Part shown: in pieces, positions 47,135 through 58,696 of the stretch
How positions within the stretch are numbered: position 1 is the stretch's first letter
How the letters are laid out: every line of letters begins with the position of its first letter
Source: Paracyclopina nana
Lineage: Eukaryota > Arthropoda > Copepoda > Cyclopoida > Cyclopettidae
Length of the DNA: 64,000 nt
Assembly (NCBI GenBank): GCA_019096065.1
Contig: JAGUCH010000009.1
Coordinates: 4,102,001 to 4,166,000 of the forward strand
Direction: 5' to 3'
The notes under the pieces: model-generated
What the model was told of the DNA's origin: nothing
Seen by the model: the letters and a program-made list of their open reading frames with translations, nothing else
The model's database searches: none
Position numbers and translations under genes: made by a program

Positions 47135-50100
47135 TAAGCAGCTGAATAGCATTTATCAAAGGAAACATTAAACAGCGATTTTCAACTTTGCCTAAAGGTT
47201 GTCAGCTCGGTTCTTCTAGCTTATGGTTCAATAGGTTTTACTGTCTGAAAAGCAACTTCGTTATCCAACAAAAAATGGTAATATTGCATGCCAATTGTTA
47301 CATCACTTTTGCTGCCATGATGATGGCACTCCAAAATGACTCAGCATAAATCGGAAATTGGAATTTTGCATGCATTTAATATCTCCCCAGATGGTTTAAT
47401 CCTTATTCTGGGAAAGAAAGTTTTTGATGATGATATAGAAGGTTTTCGACACGACCAGGTCAGCAGCACAAAAAGTCTCATGAATAATTAATGGAGCCAT
47501 ACCAAGATGACACATCAGTGCAAAAAATTCGGGTCTGAACGGGAGAGTGCCAAAACAAAATGAAGAGGATGAGTGCAAAAAAGGGCGAGAATTACATGGT
47601 TACATGGAAACCGACAAAACTAATTGCTGTCGTCCATCAAGCATGGCTGACAAGCTCTTTAACGCGATCAAATAGCCTCGTACTTCATCAATCTCTAATC
47701 CTTTCCATAGCTGTTGCAATATACTACTAAGGTAGGCTCCCCGGCCTCATGAATAGGCAATTAGAGTTTCGGTGGAACAAAAAGTTTCTTCACCGATTTT
47801 CAATTGACTTTGAGCAAATAGTGCCACTCATCCTTTGGCTTCCACATGCGTTTGCAGTGATGCGGCGTTCATCTACAGACCCACAGAAAATCTGAGAGCG
47901 AAAAGCAAGATGTTAGGACATTTCGCGTCGTCTCAGCGATCAAGTTCTTTCCGCATAGAAAAATGCGGGTTTTGAAGGGTTTTCCTAATAAAACGTAAAG
48001 TAATGTGTATCTATGTACATGTGATGCAGATGACTGTCGCATTTGTGCTTTGAATATTTTCTACTGCAGCAGGAGATAGGAGGGAATTTGCTTTGTTGAC
48101 TTGTTGTGACTCCAATCTGTTAGGGGTCATTAAAATGTTTGCATTTGAATTTTTGCTTATCTCTGTGCGTAGAAGTCAAGCAAGAATTTATATGGCACGC
48201 TAAGGCCCTTGGGGGTGAAAATGCCATTCCTCAATTCGCGATCGTGTCACCAGGAATTAAAAGTGTTTTAGCACGCCATTAATTTCTCCTGCAGCAGCCA
48301 AGTTTAATTTACGCGAGCTTCCTTAATTGTACAATTGAGTTATTTATGCTGCACAATGCTGGGGGACAAATTTCGCGAGGCACAGATAAATTTGGTGCAG
48401 AATCAACATGCACACTGCACGAATATGAGAGCTAGGAAAGAAAGTGCGAATGAAAGAAAATGTGCCATAAAAAGGCGTGAGATATTTCATAGCTTATGCA
48501 TTTTTTATTTGCATAGTACATGCTATAGTGGGCTGCGATGGCTTGTTAAGGATGCACCTGCGTGCGTATTTCGAACCCTTACTTCAGTGTTTTAGCTGAT
48601 TTCTTTTCTGTCCTTACAGATTTGTTTCCAACTCATACGAAAATACCAGTACAAATCAACTGAAAATGTGCAGCTGAGAACCAAACATGAGCTTGCATAG
48701 CAAGGTTACTTTTAATTAGACGCCCAAAACTGATTGAAAAATCACGATTCGAGTAACACACTCTATTATCATTATATTATTATCATTGGATTGCCTCTGT
48801 GCAGGTTTTCCAGCCAGCTTTGCATTGTCATGATGCCTTATAATGATAAAAAGGTCGGAAGGTAAGAGAAATCGCTCCCAGCATGAGTGGGCACGACAAA
48901 ATGTCGTTGGTTGACCAAAACTTCTTCTTCTTCATCTCCACACTGTGCACACTGGGGTCGGTCAAAACCACCACATTTTTGCCACGAATTCTCCAGCTCC
49001 GGATTGGCCTCAAAACATCAATGTATCTAATTTAAAAATTGGCCGCATTCAATGAAATGGCAATTGGATTTCAATTTGTCTCTTTTGCACACAGTGGCCA
49101 TAATTTTAGGTGGATTTCTTCACACTCAGCTAGTGATTGAAAACTCACCCGCTCTTTTGTGGGACAAATTACTTGCCTGGCTCTCTGGCCACTTTTCTTT
49201 ATAAACATCGAATTTCTTCAAGCAACCTTTGGAAGTTGGAATTGAATAGGCTTTTTTAGCTACTTTTGTTGGACTTCACACTCGTGTTGCATCTGGCGAA
49301 CAATCAACACGTTTCAGCCCAGAAAAATAATCAGCCTATTCCTTTATTCAGCTATGCAATGAGAAATGCTACTTCATTCATTTTGTTTATTCTATCAATT
49401 CACTTGGTTCACACATTTGGCCAACCAAACGGTAATGACTGCTGTTGCCTTGTTATTGTTGTCACTTCTGATTTATTGACAAGAAGTTCGTTGAAATTCC
49501 TTGTTGCCCACAAAGGCGCTTTTGGCCATCTGGTGAAAGCAGAAAAGGAAGCTACAAAACAATAAAAAAGTCATTGACACTACTCAAAGCATTTCCTTCT
49601 TCTAACTTGAGCTCTTCCCTGTAATTTTGGAGACATTCCTCGAATGCTGATTAGCTTTTCAGCAGGAAAATTGACTTTCGGCTCAAAGATGAAAAAAGAC
49701 TTCCTGTCAATTTCCAAATACCATTTTGGACACCTTTGGAGTTGAGAACAAAAAATTAACAAGAAGGCGTTCACCGACTCATTTAGAAAATTGAAAAGAA
49801 ACTTTATTGTTTTCTCCACCTCCTTCTAGTTAAAATAGCGCACTGTGGGGTAAACTGCCAATAATGGATATGTGCATTTGAACATGATAAATATAGCCTG
49901 AAGCTGAGTTAGTACATATATGGATGTTTGGTTTTGTTTCTCTGCAGCTTTTTCTGCTTTGCTCACAGTGAAAAAAGTCGACTGTCTCGACCTCTCAAGT
50001 CAAGGATGCTTTTGTCAAAAGGCGTTATTATCACTTCGTCTTTTTCAGCTTGAACTGTTTTTTCTCCAACAAAAAGTTCAAGTTCAATTATTTTCTATTT

Positions 50101-53100
50101 GAATGGACTGCGTTGAAAGGAATAACCAGCTGAAAAAACTGAAGGGGTTGCTCACCTTTTCACAACAAGTGAAAATTATTTGCAGGCAATTGTCGTTGCT
50201 TCCAAATAATAATAGCCACTTTGTTGATGATAACATTATTATTGGCACCTCTTTTCGATTTACCCTTACACACCCTATAGCATTAATTAGAGATTAGCTA
50301 TGCATTTGATGGTGTCAATCTAATTTGATGGCCACTAATAATTATAATTCAAAAAGAGCTGTAGTCACGCCCAGAAATTCTAATTATCCAACCAGAGGAA
50401 CAAATTGGGTCAGATTTCCTCCTGATAAAAATGCCTTTTGGGTCCTCCAATTCAATTAACTGTAAATTCAAGCAATTTATATTGAGAAAGGGGTAAAGGG
50501 CGTTTTATTCAAATTGTCACGTGCCTTCTGGCCTAAAAAAACGTCTACAACTTTAAATTCTGATCACAATGGATTTGAGCAAATAATAGATCTGGAAATG
50601 CATTTAGTGAGCAGGCAGCTGTGCATGAAGCTAGTACGCAAAAAAGTGCGTAGGCTGCTGTTCGTGCTTTAATAGTGAGATGATGGCAAATTGGCATGCG
50701 TAACGTGCAATTCACTGTACCTATATGTTACATGGACCCGAATAAAACAGGGCCTAGGGGGCAAAAAAGTAATGTAGAATCTATTTTTCTCCAAAATATC
50801 TTGCGCGCAATTCTTGACATTTCTTTAATTGTATAGAATGTACGAACGCAGAGGGCAGTAGAACAACAAAGAGAAATCTAAAAAATTGCTTGCACTCATG
50901 CGAGATGCTTTAATGCAAGCACGGTTGTCAAAATCTCATTTATAAGAAAAAGTTTTCCAATTTGAGCAGGGTCATAATGATAATTTTCAGCGGGAAAATA
51001 TCTGCGCCAGCATTATTAATGATGTTTGCCCTCCCCTATGATGTTATTAATTCGCCTCGTTACCAAAGGTTTATATATGCCTCCCTAAAGGTGTAATTGA
51101 ATTTCACATGGAGCAGCAATGAAAAAACGTTCTTTCAAGAAAACCTCATGGCAGTTTGGCAATTTTGGTCAATTGTTGTGGGTCATCTAGTTCACAATAT
51201 CACGCAAAGTCAATTTGGTAAGCACGAAGAGAATATTGAGAAGTGATAATTAGTGCGCAGAAAAAAACGGTTGTAGCATAATTTTCATGGGAAGAAAGAA
51301 GGTAGCTGCTGATTGCTTCAATGGCTCGGCTCATTTTTCTCCGCGTGCGTATGAAAGGACCTGGTTGACAAATGGCGGCATTTTAGCCAATTTGCAAATG
51401 CATTCAGCACGAAAAATATAAATTATATGGGCCTTGTCAGCATTTGCCGTGTGAAATCGGAGAAGACGTGCATCAGAACTGCACACGTGACATTTTTTAT
51501 TGCGAGTAGTGGAGATTTCAACGCGCGGAGAACGGCGAAAATTCTGAGCGTTGGGTGCAAATGGAAGAAGGTGATCTCCAGCTGATTTCCTGGATATCTA
51601 AATCGATACGCGGATGTTGTTAAAGCTAATCAAGACTTTTTGCATCCTTCTCATTCCACCTTGATGTGTGTACGTATAAATAAGGCGCGTGTGCAATTGC
51701 AATCGGTTTAAAGAAGAAGATGGTCTCATTAGATAACCATTTTCCATTTTATCTGAGTGCTTTGACAAGGACCATTCGTTAAATTGTCTCGTGCCCATTT
51801 CGCGAAGCCAAACTACGTTTAAGGCAAGATTTGGGGTCATATAACCATTGTCTGCTCCGTTTTCTCCGTGCGATAGTGATCTGCAGCGATAGAAATGTCA
51901 CTGTGCAATGCACTTGTAAAAGCCACAAAACCATATCTTACTACTTAGGGTGAAATTGGTTTTACTCTCTTTGTTCTTTTCGCATGCTGCAGGGACAGTT
52001 ATAAAGGCGATGCTACACTTTTTTAGGTGAAATTCGGATTTGTTCCCAAGATTTCGGTAATCCTCTCCTCACAACATAATACTGCCATGGATTTAAAATC
52101 AATCTTGTGAAATCTTTGGTCTCGTATTTCATGATTTGAGATTTATTCGTCGTGCTGCTGCTGACTGAAATGCATTTAAAAATACCTACTAAAGTCCCAA
52201 TTAGTGAGAGTCTTGTGTCTAAACAACAACTTGGCAGCCATTCATTTGTCAAATTCATTAGCAGCTAGTGCCAAGCTTTGGGAGCAATAAAGTGCAAGAG
52301 ACTCCAAAAAGTCCAACATTTGTTGCACTTTTTTGGCAATCCCTGTACCTGCAGTTGTATATTTTCATTCTGATAACGCTTACGTAAAAACTGTTTTGAA
52401 TTACAGCTAGGTTTGCTATAATAAGGTTAGCACTTTCAATTTATGAGCTAGTCCAAGCATCTATCCAAAGCTGATCTTGACCACCCAAGAGCTGAGATTT
52501 GCAAACTTGTCCACCAATGCATTAAGGCACCTCAGTGCAGTCAAGCTAGCCAAAAAGGCCTCTGCACATTATCAGAAGTCTACGAGAGATAACATTTTAG
52601 TGTACGCCTTATAACAACTGGAATTAGCCAGATTGCATCATTTTGATCTTGGTTTTCGACAACCCAATGACAAACACTGTATTTTTGACAGCGTAATCCA
52701 TTAAAAAATCTGCTTCGTTGTCATTCTGGCGGGCAAAAACGCGAATACACATAAGCACTTCTTCAGCACCAGAGATCAGATTAGAGCATACTATATAGGA
52801 AGCTTTGTTTTTATTGCCTTTTCCTTTGTGCGTTTTCGTCATGGCAAATCAAAGATATTTTACTATAGCATGGTTTCGCGCGCGGTCTCCCCATTGCATT
52901 GTGAGTTTTACTGCGGTTTTCGCCTTGACCCAAAATGACACAATAAAAGTGACTTCTCCAATTTCAAGGCCATCATCATCTGATGATCAATAAAAGGAAA
53001 AAAAGGATTGACGAAGATGTTTTCATGGTGAGGACAAATTGCCCATCTGATGGCATTGCTTGTGTCATTTAAGAGTAGCTTTATGCCTTCACTCTGAGCT

Positions 53101-53783
53101 TTTATGTGCATAGTGGCTTCTTGATAGCAAATCTTGGCAGCATCCTTTTTTAAGTCTTAATTCAAGGCTAACTTCCTTATGTCACCATCATTTGATACTG
53201 CACACATGGTAAGAAATCTGCTTGAGTTTCTTGTCTTTTTGCAGCTTATCTCAAATGGACATCACTTCTTCTTTGATAGATCCAGTTGCAAATGCACTTC
53301 TCAGATTGTATTCATTCTAAACACTTTATATTGACAGGCTTAAAAGGTGGTTTATCGTTGCCAAAGGTATTTTTGATTGAGTCAGCTTATATGCATTTCT
53401 CTCAGTGTTTGCTGTTGCAGTTCCGTTGGTAAGCCTGATTGCTGAGCCTTGTATATATTTTTGCATTTGCTGCCTTCAAGTATTACAAAAACGGTGGCCA
53501 ACATTGCTTGGCCAAGTTAACTTTCACCTCGGACGAAAATTGATTTACTCCCATTTTTCACGAATTATGACCCAACGTGTCAGTGAGAAACCATGAATAT
53601 TAACTCATTGCCAAGTTCATGAAAGGCAAATGAAGCAAAAAATAGCAGACATTTCTGAACTAAAAAAAGAGTTTCTAAAGTTCTTTTTTTGCACTGCTGT
53701 GCCAGCAAAGCTTGAGGCTGCAAGGCATTTTTCTCAAGTTCAGACTGAGTCTGGGTTAGATTTGTCTGACATTTGAACTTCAG
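47135..53783. other. gene-poor interval with weak candidates
   Basis: Apart from a possible secreted peptide at 49.4 kb, I find no gene I can support. A 60-86 codon frame appears every kilobase or so on either strand, without splice or domain evidence. Any 5' exons of the candidate gene tail at 53.8-54.1 kb would lie in the last kilobase, but I could not define them. Confidence 0.4.
49359..49565 (+). CDS. candidate small secreted peptide (68 aa)
   Basis: An ATG-started frame whose first 21 residues look like a signal peptide (a short polar start, the hydrophobic stretch SFILFILSIHLV, then a small residue before QPN). A TATAAA lies at 49200-49205, and an AATAAA (49561-49566) overlaps the stop codon. 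A GTAATG donor-like sequence at 49432 just after QPN raises the alternative that this is the first exon of a spliced secreted protein; I could not find a convincing partner exon. No family is recognised. Confidence 0.25.
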   Translation: MRNATSFILFILSIHLVHTFGQPNGNDCCCLVIVVTSDLLTRSSLKFLVAHKGAFGHLVKAEKEATKQ

Positions 53784-54106
53784 CTGGACATTGAGCAATT
53801 TTGTATTCATTGTTACGAAAAATGCACGCAAAGTTTTCTCCCAGTTCATAATTTTCATGGCCGAAATTTGGTGAATATTTTTTTGGTCACGCAATCCTGT
53901 GCTGCGGCTACTCTCCCAGTGTCTACCCTAAAATACTCAAGGATATTACATTTTCATCTCCGAAAATTTCCAAGTCAGAAAATCAAACCAATGTAAGTGA
54001 AAATCTCCATTAAATTACCATTTGCTTAATGATGATTTGCGTGTGGTTTCAGATGTCTTTAAGGCATTTTCAGAGGGAAGAAAATTGGGACAACAACAGT
54101 TTATGA
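53784..54106 (+). CDS. candidate 3' exons of an unrecognised gene
   Basis: Three open segments can be joined in phase: 53784-53870, 53920-53992 and 54053-54106 (TGA). The introns are 49 and 60 bp; the second has a strong GTAAGT donor and a TTTCAG acceptor. The roughly 70-residue tail starts WTLSNFVFIVTKNARKVF, which loosely resembles the end of transmembrane segment 7 and the proximal tail of a rhodopsin-like receptor, then becomes polar and ends REENWDNNSL. Upstream exons were not identified. Because short joins like this can arise by chance, this is tentative. Confidence 0.25.
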
Positions 54107-54408
54107 CTCACACTTCAACATTATTTGGGTCACCCTTTGAAATGCTGCAGTCCAATTGATATTTACTCAATCTCAAGCACGGTTTTCCGGGCTTCGCTCA
54201 ATACCGTTAAGGGTTTGTTTACCCTTTCATGATTGACACGTGACAGCCAGTCAATTATTTATTTACCCCTTTGCTAGTATAACAAGCCCTCACACAGCTG
54301 CAGCATCTTCCGTAAGCCAGTCGTGAGAGGCATTCCAAAATTTTTCAAAGAACACAAAAAGGGCCAAGCAAAAATCTAGCCTTGAATTAAAGCACAAAAC
54401 TCAATGTA
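54107..54408. other. intergenic DNA
   Basis: I see nothing identifiable between the candidate + strand tail and the poly(A) signal of the minus-strand small ORF. Confidence 0.4.
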
Positions 54409-54414
54409 TTTATT
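54409..54414 (-). promoter_or_regulatory. polyadenylation signal AATAAA (minus strand)
   Basis: The minus strand reads AATAAA 65 bp downstream of the stop of the small ORF at 54479-54664, a suitable distance for its 3' end. Confidence 0.4.
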
Positions 54415-54478
54415 AGGGGTGACACATTTGCTCTACTGTTCTAAAACAATCCACGGAAGCATACTTATTTCAATGGCC

Positions 54479-54664
54479 TTATTCTTTCAGGATTCTGTCT
54501 AGATAATCATTATATTCTTCTTGATAAAGTAATGGCCCTGTATTCGAAAATTGATCTATCAAAGGCAGGGCGGGAGTTTTTAAAAAACGAATCGGAATGA
54601 TTAATATGGCCACGTTTTTGCCATCATCATCTCGAAATCGTAAATTAGGTGCAAACTTGAGCAT
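54479..54664 (-). CDS. candidate small single-exon protein (61 aa)
   Basis: A 61-codon frame with balanced, protein-like composition. It has a charged centre (RFRDDDGKN), a hydrophobic strand-like stretch (VAILIIPIRFL), then an acidic, tyrosine-containing end (YQEEYNDYLDRILKE). An in-frame TAA directly precedes the ATG, so this ATG is the earliest possible start unless the segment is an internal exon. An AATAAA follows 65 bp after the stop. I recognise no family and see no signal peptide. It could be a small cytosolic protein, a terminal exon, or the remnant of a longer gene. Confidence 0.35.
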   Translation of the reverse strand: MLKFAPNLRFRDDDGKNVAILIIPIRFLKTPALPLIDQFSNTGPLLYQEEYNDYLDRILKE

Positions 54665-57600
54665 TTATCCTCGCTCCAATAAGTACGAATTATGGTCCAG
54701 TTCAGGCATACAACGCAGGCTTCACAAAAATGACTATTTTCTAGGGCCTATAAAATTGCTGAAGTATGCCTAATTATTTCTTGAAAAAAACCAAAAGTGT
54801 CTTCTTGAGAAAATTAATGAGATTTTTAACTGCCAAACTTCCATTTGGAACTATAGTTTAATTTCTCGTCTCTTGTCCCCAAGAGGAGCAATAAAAGTTG
54901 ATTTTTGCAGTTATAAAGTCACCTTTATGGACTCTTAAAAATTCTTACAAAACGACTTTTTAATTTTGGCCCATAGCGAAATTTATTTTGTTGCTGAAGA
55001 GATCAAATAAATGCAAACATAGATTGAAAATATAATGCATTTTATCAAAATACATCATGGCAGGAATGGCGTGAAGTGACACCCAGACTTTTTCCACAGT
55101 GGGTTAAACAGTCAGCTTTTTTAAATGCTTCAGCACACTGTGGCAAATATGTGACGCATTAAAGTAAGCAAACCGTGAAAGTTGCTTTTTTACTAGATTT
55201 CTTACAATGCTAACATTTGATAAACAATCCACCAATTCCTAAGTTTGAATGTGGGAGGTTTGGTATTGAAAAAAGCACTCTGATAAATGATAAGAAATCC
55301 TATTGTTTACTTTTTTCTCAAATTGTCAACATAGCCTTCATAATAAATCTTGATTTTCGGTTACCTGAGCTCATTGTCCCTTTGAGGGCAAAAAGCAAAA
55401 TGTGTGTGTAGCATTCAGTATTGGTCTTTTGAATTAAGAATCGTTGAAGAAGCGAGCAGATTTATTAGTGCAAAGCCTGATTGATTTACTAGCTTCAGTA
55501 GGCTTTATTTGCTTCACTAACTGGTATCCTCATAAACTGAGCTCTGCTGACAAATTCCCAGATTGCAACGAACGATAAGTTTTCCGCTCTGAATTTCCCA
55601 TCCATAAAAGACCATCATCAATTTTCTCCTAAATACATACAAAAAAGAAAGCTTTTTTTGAATGCCCTCAAAATGGTAGCTGGCTGATAGGTACTAGCAA
55701 GGAACTTTATTTTCCTCTGATCTTTGTCTCCAAAGGCCATAAATAGCTTTTGTTTCAGAATCAGGTTGTTGACTGCTATACAGTTGAGCTGTTGTGTTTT
55801 GCAGCATCTTGTCAAGCTGATTACATAACGAGGTGGGCATATGTGATGCACGTGCGCAAAAGAGCCTCATAAGGTCAAAAAGAGCCTATGATTAGCAAAT
55901 TGACGTGGGCATTATTTTATGGCTATTGCTGCATCATCATAATCATCATCTCATATTCTTCACAGGTCATAAAACCCTTGCTCATTATTTTGTGTCAGCT
56001 CCTCTTGTCTCAAGTTCAAGGTTGTCAAGATTCATTGCTATCATTTTGCAGGCACAAATCAGCACCTTGGCCACACAAGCACGCACAAAAAAGGATCGAG
56101 TGAAAAATGCCCACACATGGGTGGACGCTAAGTACCCAAACATATTTTATTGGACAGCCCTTTCTTCTTCCGATTTAGGCTTAAAATACACGAAAAGGAG
56201 CCGTAAACGAGGTGTATTTTCGGCTACCTTTTGTTCTTATTTCCGTTGGAGAAGTGGAATTGAATGAAGAAAATTCTGCCAGCTCACGTTACACAAAATG
56301 TCCGCAAACGAAGAAGAAAAAGAGCAATAAAACAATTTCTCTTTCCATGGATGATGAACGATGCTGTGGTTGAAGAAATAGTCGAAAAAAGAACCCGACA
56401 ACTCTGAGTAAAAAGTAGGGCTTCCCAATTCCCGGAATCGGCAAAAAATCAACCTTCTGATGATAAAGGGAAGATCAAAAAGAGCAATCGTTCTCATTTC
56501 TGAAGGCTTGATTATCTTTTTTACTGAAAAAGTCACTGATTTAAGGCTCTGCCTAGATTTTAGCCCGTAATTTTCTTGCAGTATTTTTTTTTTTGTAGAG
56601 TCACGCCCATTTTTTATTGCTCTGCCATAATAAAGCAGTTGTTAGGCTAAGGATGCTCTTGGAAATAATGACTGGACTTCAAACTGTGAGAAAATGCCGC
56701 GAAAAAAGCTGCCAAAAAAGAAATCCCAGGGTGCTCGCCTATATTGTAGCATTATAGCAATTGGTGGGGGATGAACCTTCCTCCAAGAGCAAAAGTACTA
56801 AAAAGAGCAACGAACTTGCCAAAATCACCTTTATTGGTATTCTTCCCAATAAGGAAGAGCTCTCTCCTTGCTGGGAAACAAATTGCTTCAGTTTTTTCCA
56901 TTCATGGATAATGACATTTGCTCTATCTAAATGACTCGAGATAATTGCTCAAAAGGTCAATAAAACAGTTTTTGCGATGGTAAGCAAGGGAATTTTGGCA
57001 CTTTTTCATTGGCTCAGTCACGATCATGCCCATTTCGTCATAAATGAAAATACATGAGATGCACGATGCTAATTAATTGTACAAAGTAAACTAGAAAATC
57101 GTGAATGGTGGAAAAAATATATTTTAACTTGCATCATCATCATTACTACCTAAAAACAGAAGCCAAGAGAATCAAGACGTCATAATTATTATAGTACATC
57201 TAACAAGGTGCCCGGGATTTCTTTGAGGTGGAAAAACATGCTGTTGAGAGTCTTGACAGACGAGCAAATGAGCAAAGAATGGATAATTTGTTCAAAAAGT
57301 GCCTCTTCCAGAGTACGATTCGTATTCTGCGTTGTTGTATGTTATTTTTAACTGGCATTGACGTTGAAGGATGTAATTCCTTTCAAGTGCATCCTTCTGA
57401 TATTTGAAGGGTTGGCAAGTTTAACATACTGGAGTAATCCAAAGATATCATTAAGATACTAAAACTACGAAACTGGTAACAGAAGAGTCAAGTTGTTTGA
57501 ATTAAAAATCAAAAAGCTTGGTTGTTGCCTTAGCCATATTATCAGTCTGAAAGTCACAAAATCCAAAGCCCTAAGTTTCAGCCAATTACTGATGTAGTAG

Positions 57601-57823
57601 CCAAGTCATGAAGTCCTCAAGTACCTAAATGCTTTTTAGCACAATGAACAAAACTCTTAACAAATACTTTTGAATATGGCCCAAAATCGCATTGGTAAAT
57701 CATACTAAAACTATCAGCTCAACTGACATTCTAAGCTACCTAACCAGAAATTCTGAGCCCTCATACGCCAAAAAAAACCTAAGTGAAACTGATACGTTTT
57801 ATCAACATTAAGTTTAAGTCATT
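54665..57823. other. gene-poor AT-rich DNA
   Basis: No supportable gene. The 120-codon frame at 55905-56267 (+) has low complexity at its start (repeated CAT codons), and no splice or domain evidence. Confidence 0.45.
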
Positions 57824-58218
57824 AGGGCGATCCCATATTCGAATTTTTAGTCAAGTTACGTTGCCAAAACAGCAACCTTTCTTGATCAGTTAAGTTCAGC
57901 TTGTTCCAGCCAAGTTTGTTTCGTTTTAGCAATGTTCAGTTGACCGCTGAGCTGACACGCCAACGCGTTGTACATCAGCAGCTGATTATCAAAGTTATCT
58001 TTTCTCAATTAAGCTAGCTACAGTTACTGCGCATATTAGAACACTTTTTGTAGCTAAGTTCAGTTTGGCAACTGAACTTAGCTATGCAAGCAAGCTAGTA
58101 CTACATAAAATCAAGCTAAGTTAAGCTCTACCTACATAAATATCAGGGAACGGAACTGAACTAAACTTAACTTTCTACCTAACTTAACTTGACTAACAGG
58201 CCAATACGGGAACGCCCT
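57824..58218. mobile_element. fold-back element with about 39-bp inverted ends
   Basis: The left end (57824 onward) and the reverse complement of the right end (58218 backward) both read AGGGCG-TCCC-TATT, and later TTAGTCAAGTTA. They are roughly three-quarters identical over about 39 bp. The interior is non-coding and unusually rich in AAGTT/AACTT words. A perfect 15-bp hairpin lies inside. I see no clear target duplication, so the class is uncertain; a decayed non-autonomous DNA transposon is the likeliest reading. Confidence 0.6.
58051..58084. repeat. perfect 15-bp hairpin with 4-base loop
   Basis: TAGCTAAGTTCAGTT at 58051-58065 and its exact reverse complement at 58070-58084 flank a TGGC loop. 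It lies near the middle of the fold-back element and would form a stable cruciform or RNA stem-loop. Confidence 0.9.
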
Positions 58219-58696
58219 ACTGAGTCACCTCTTTCAGCTGCCTTGACAACTAGGTAAAATCGAAAACACCAATTTTTCGTGTCACCTTCGATTTTTTTCA
58301 ATTTTTTTACTTAGGTGGTACGGAAGTTAATGTTACATAACGACAGAAACTCAACCTGGGTAAAACGAAGGAGTGCGAAAACGTTACAATAACTTTCAGA
58401 AAACTCGGGAAAATTTCTGGTTGGGTAAATAGTGAGAAAATGGCGAAAACTGAAATGGGCGCGTGCCAAGTAGGACAAAGGCCATAAACGTTGCAGTTCC
58501 AAATAAGACAATCATTGTTGTTGTTCCTCATGATCAGCTTGACAAATTGGCCCACCCTAATAGAGCTGTTGTTAAAATCGTTGCAGTGAAATACACCCTG
58601 GAGAAATTGCAGGCACTATAACTAAATATTCTATTTCAGCTCAATCTGCTTTAGTGTACTTTCGACAATCAAAGCCATTGAAGTGAAATACTGATT
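58219..58696. other. intergenic DNA and 3' flank of the peroxidase gene
   Basis: No gene is visible. No canonical AATAAA on the minus strand follows the peroxidase stop closely, so its 3' end cannot be placed. Confidence 0.45.
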
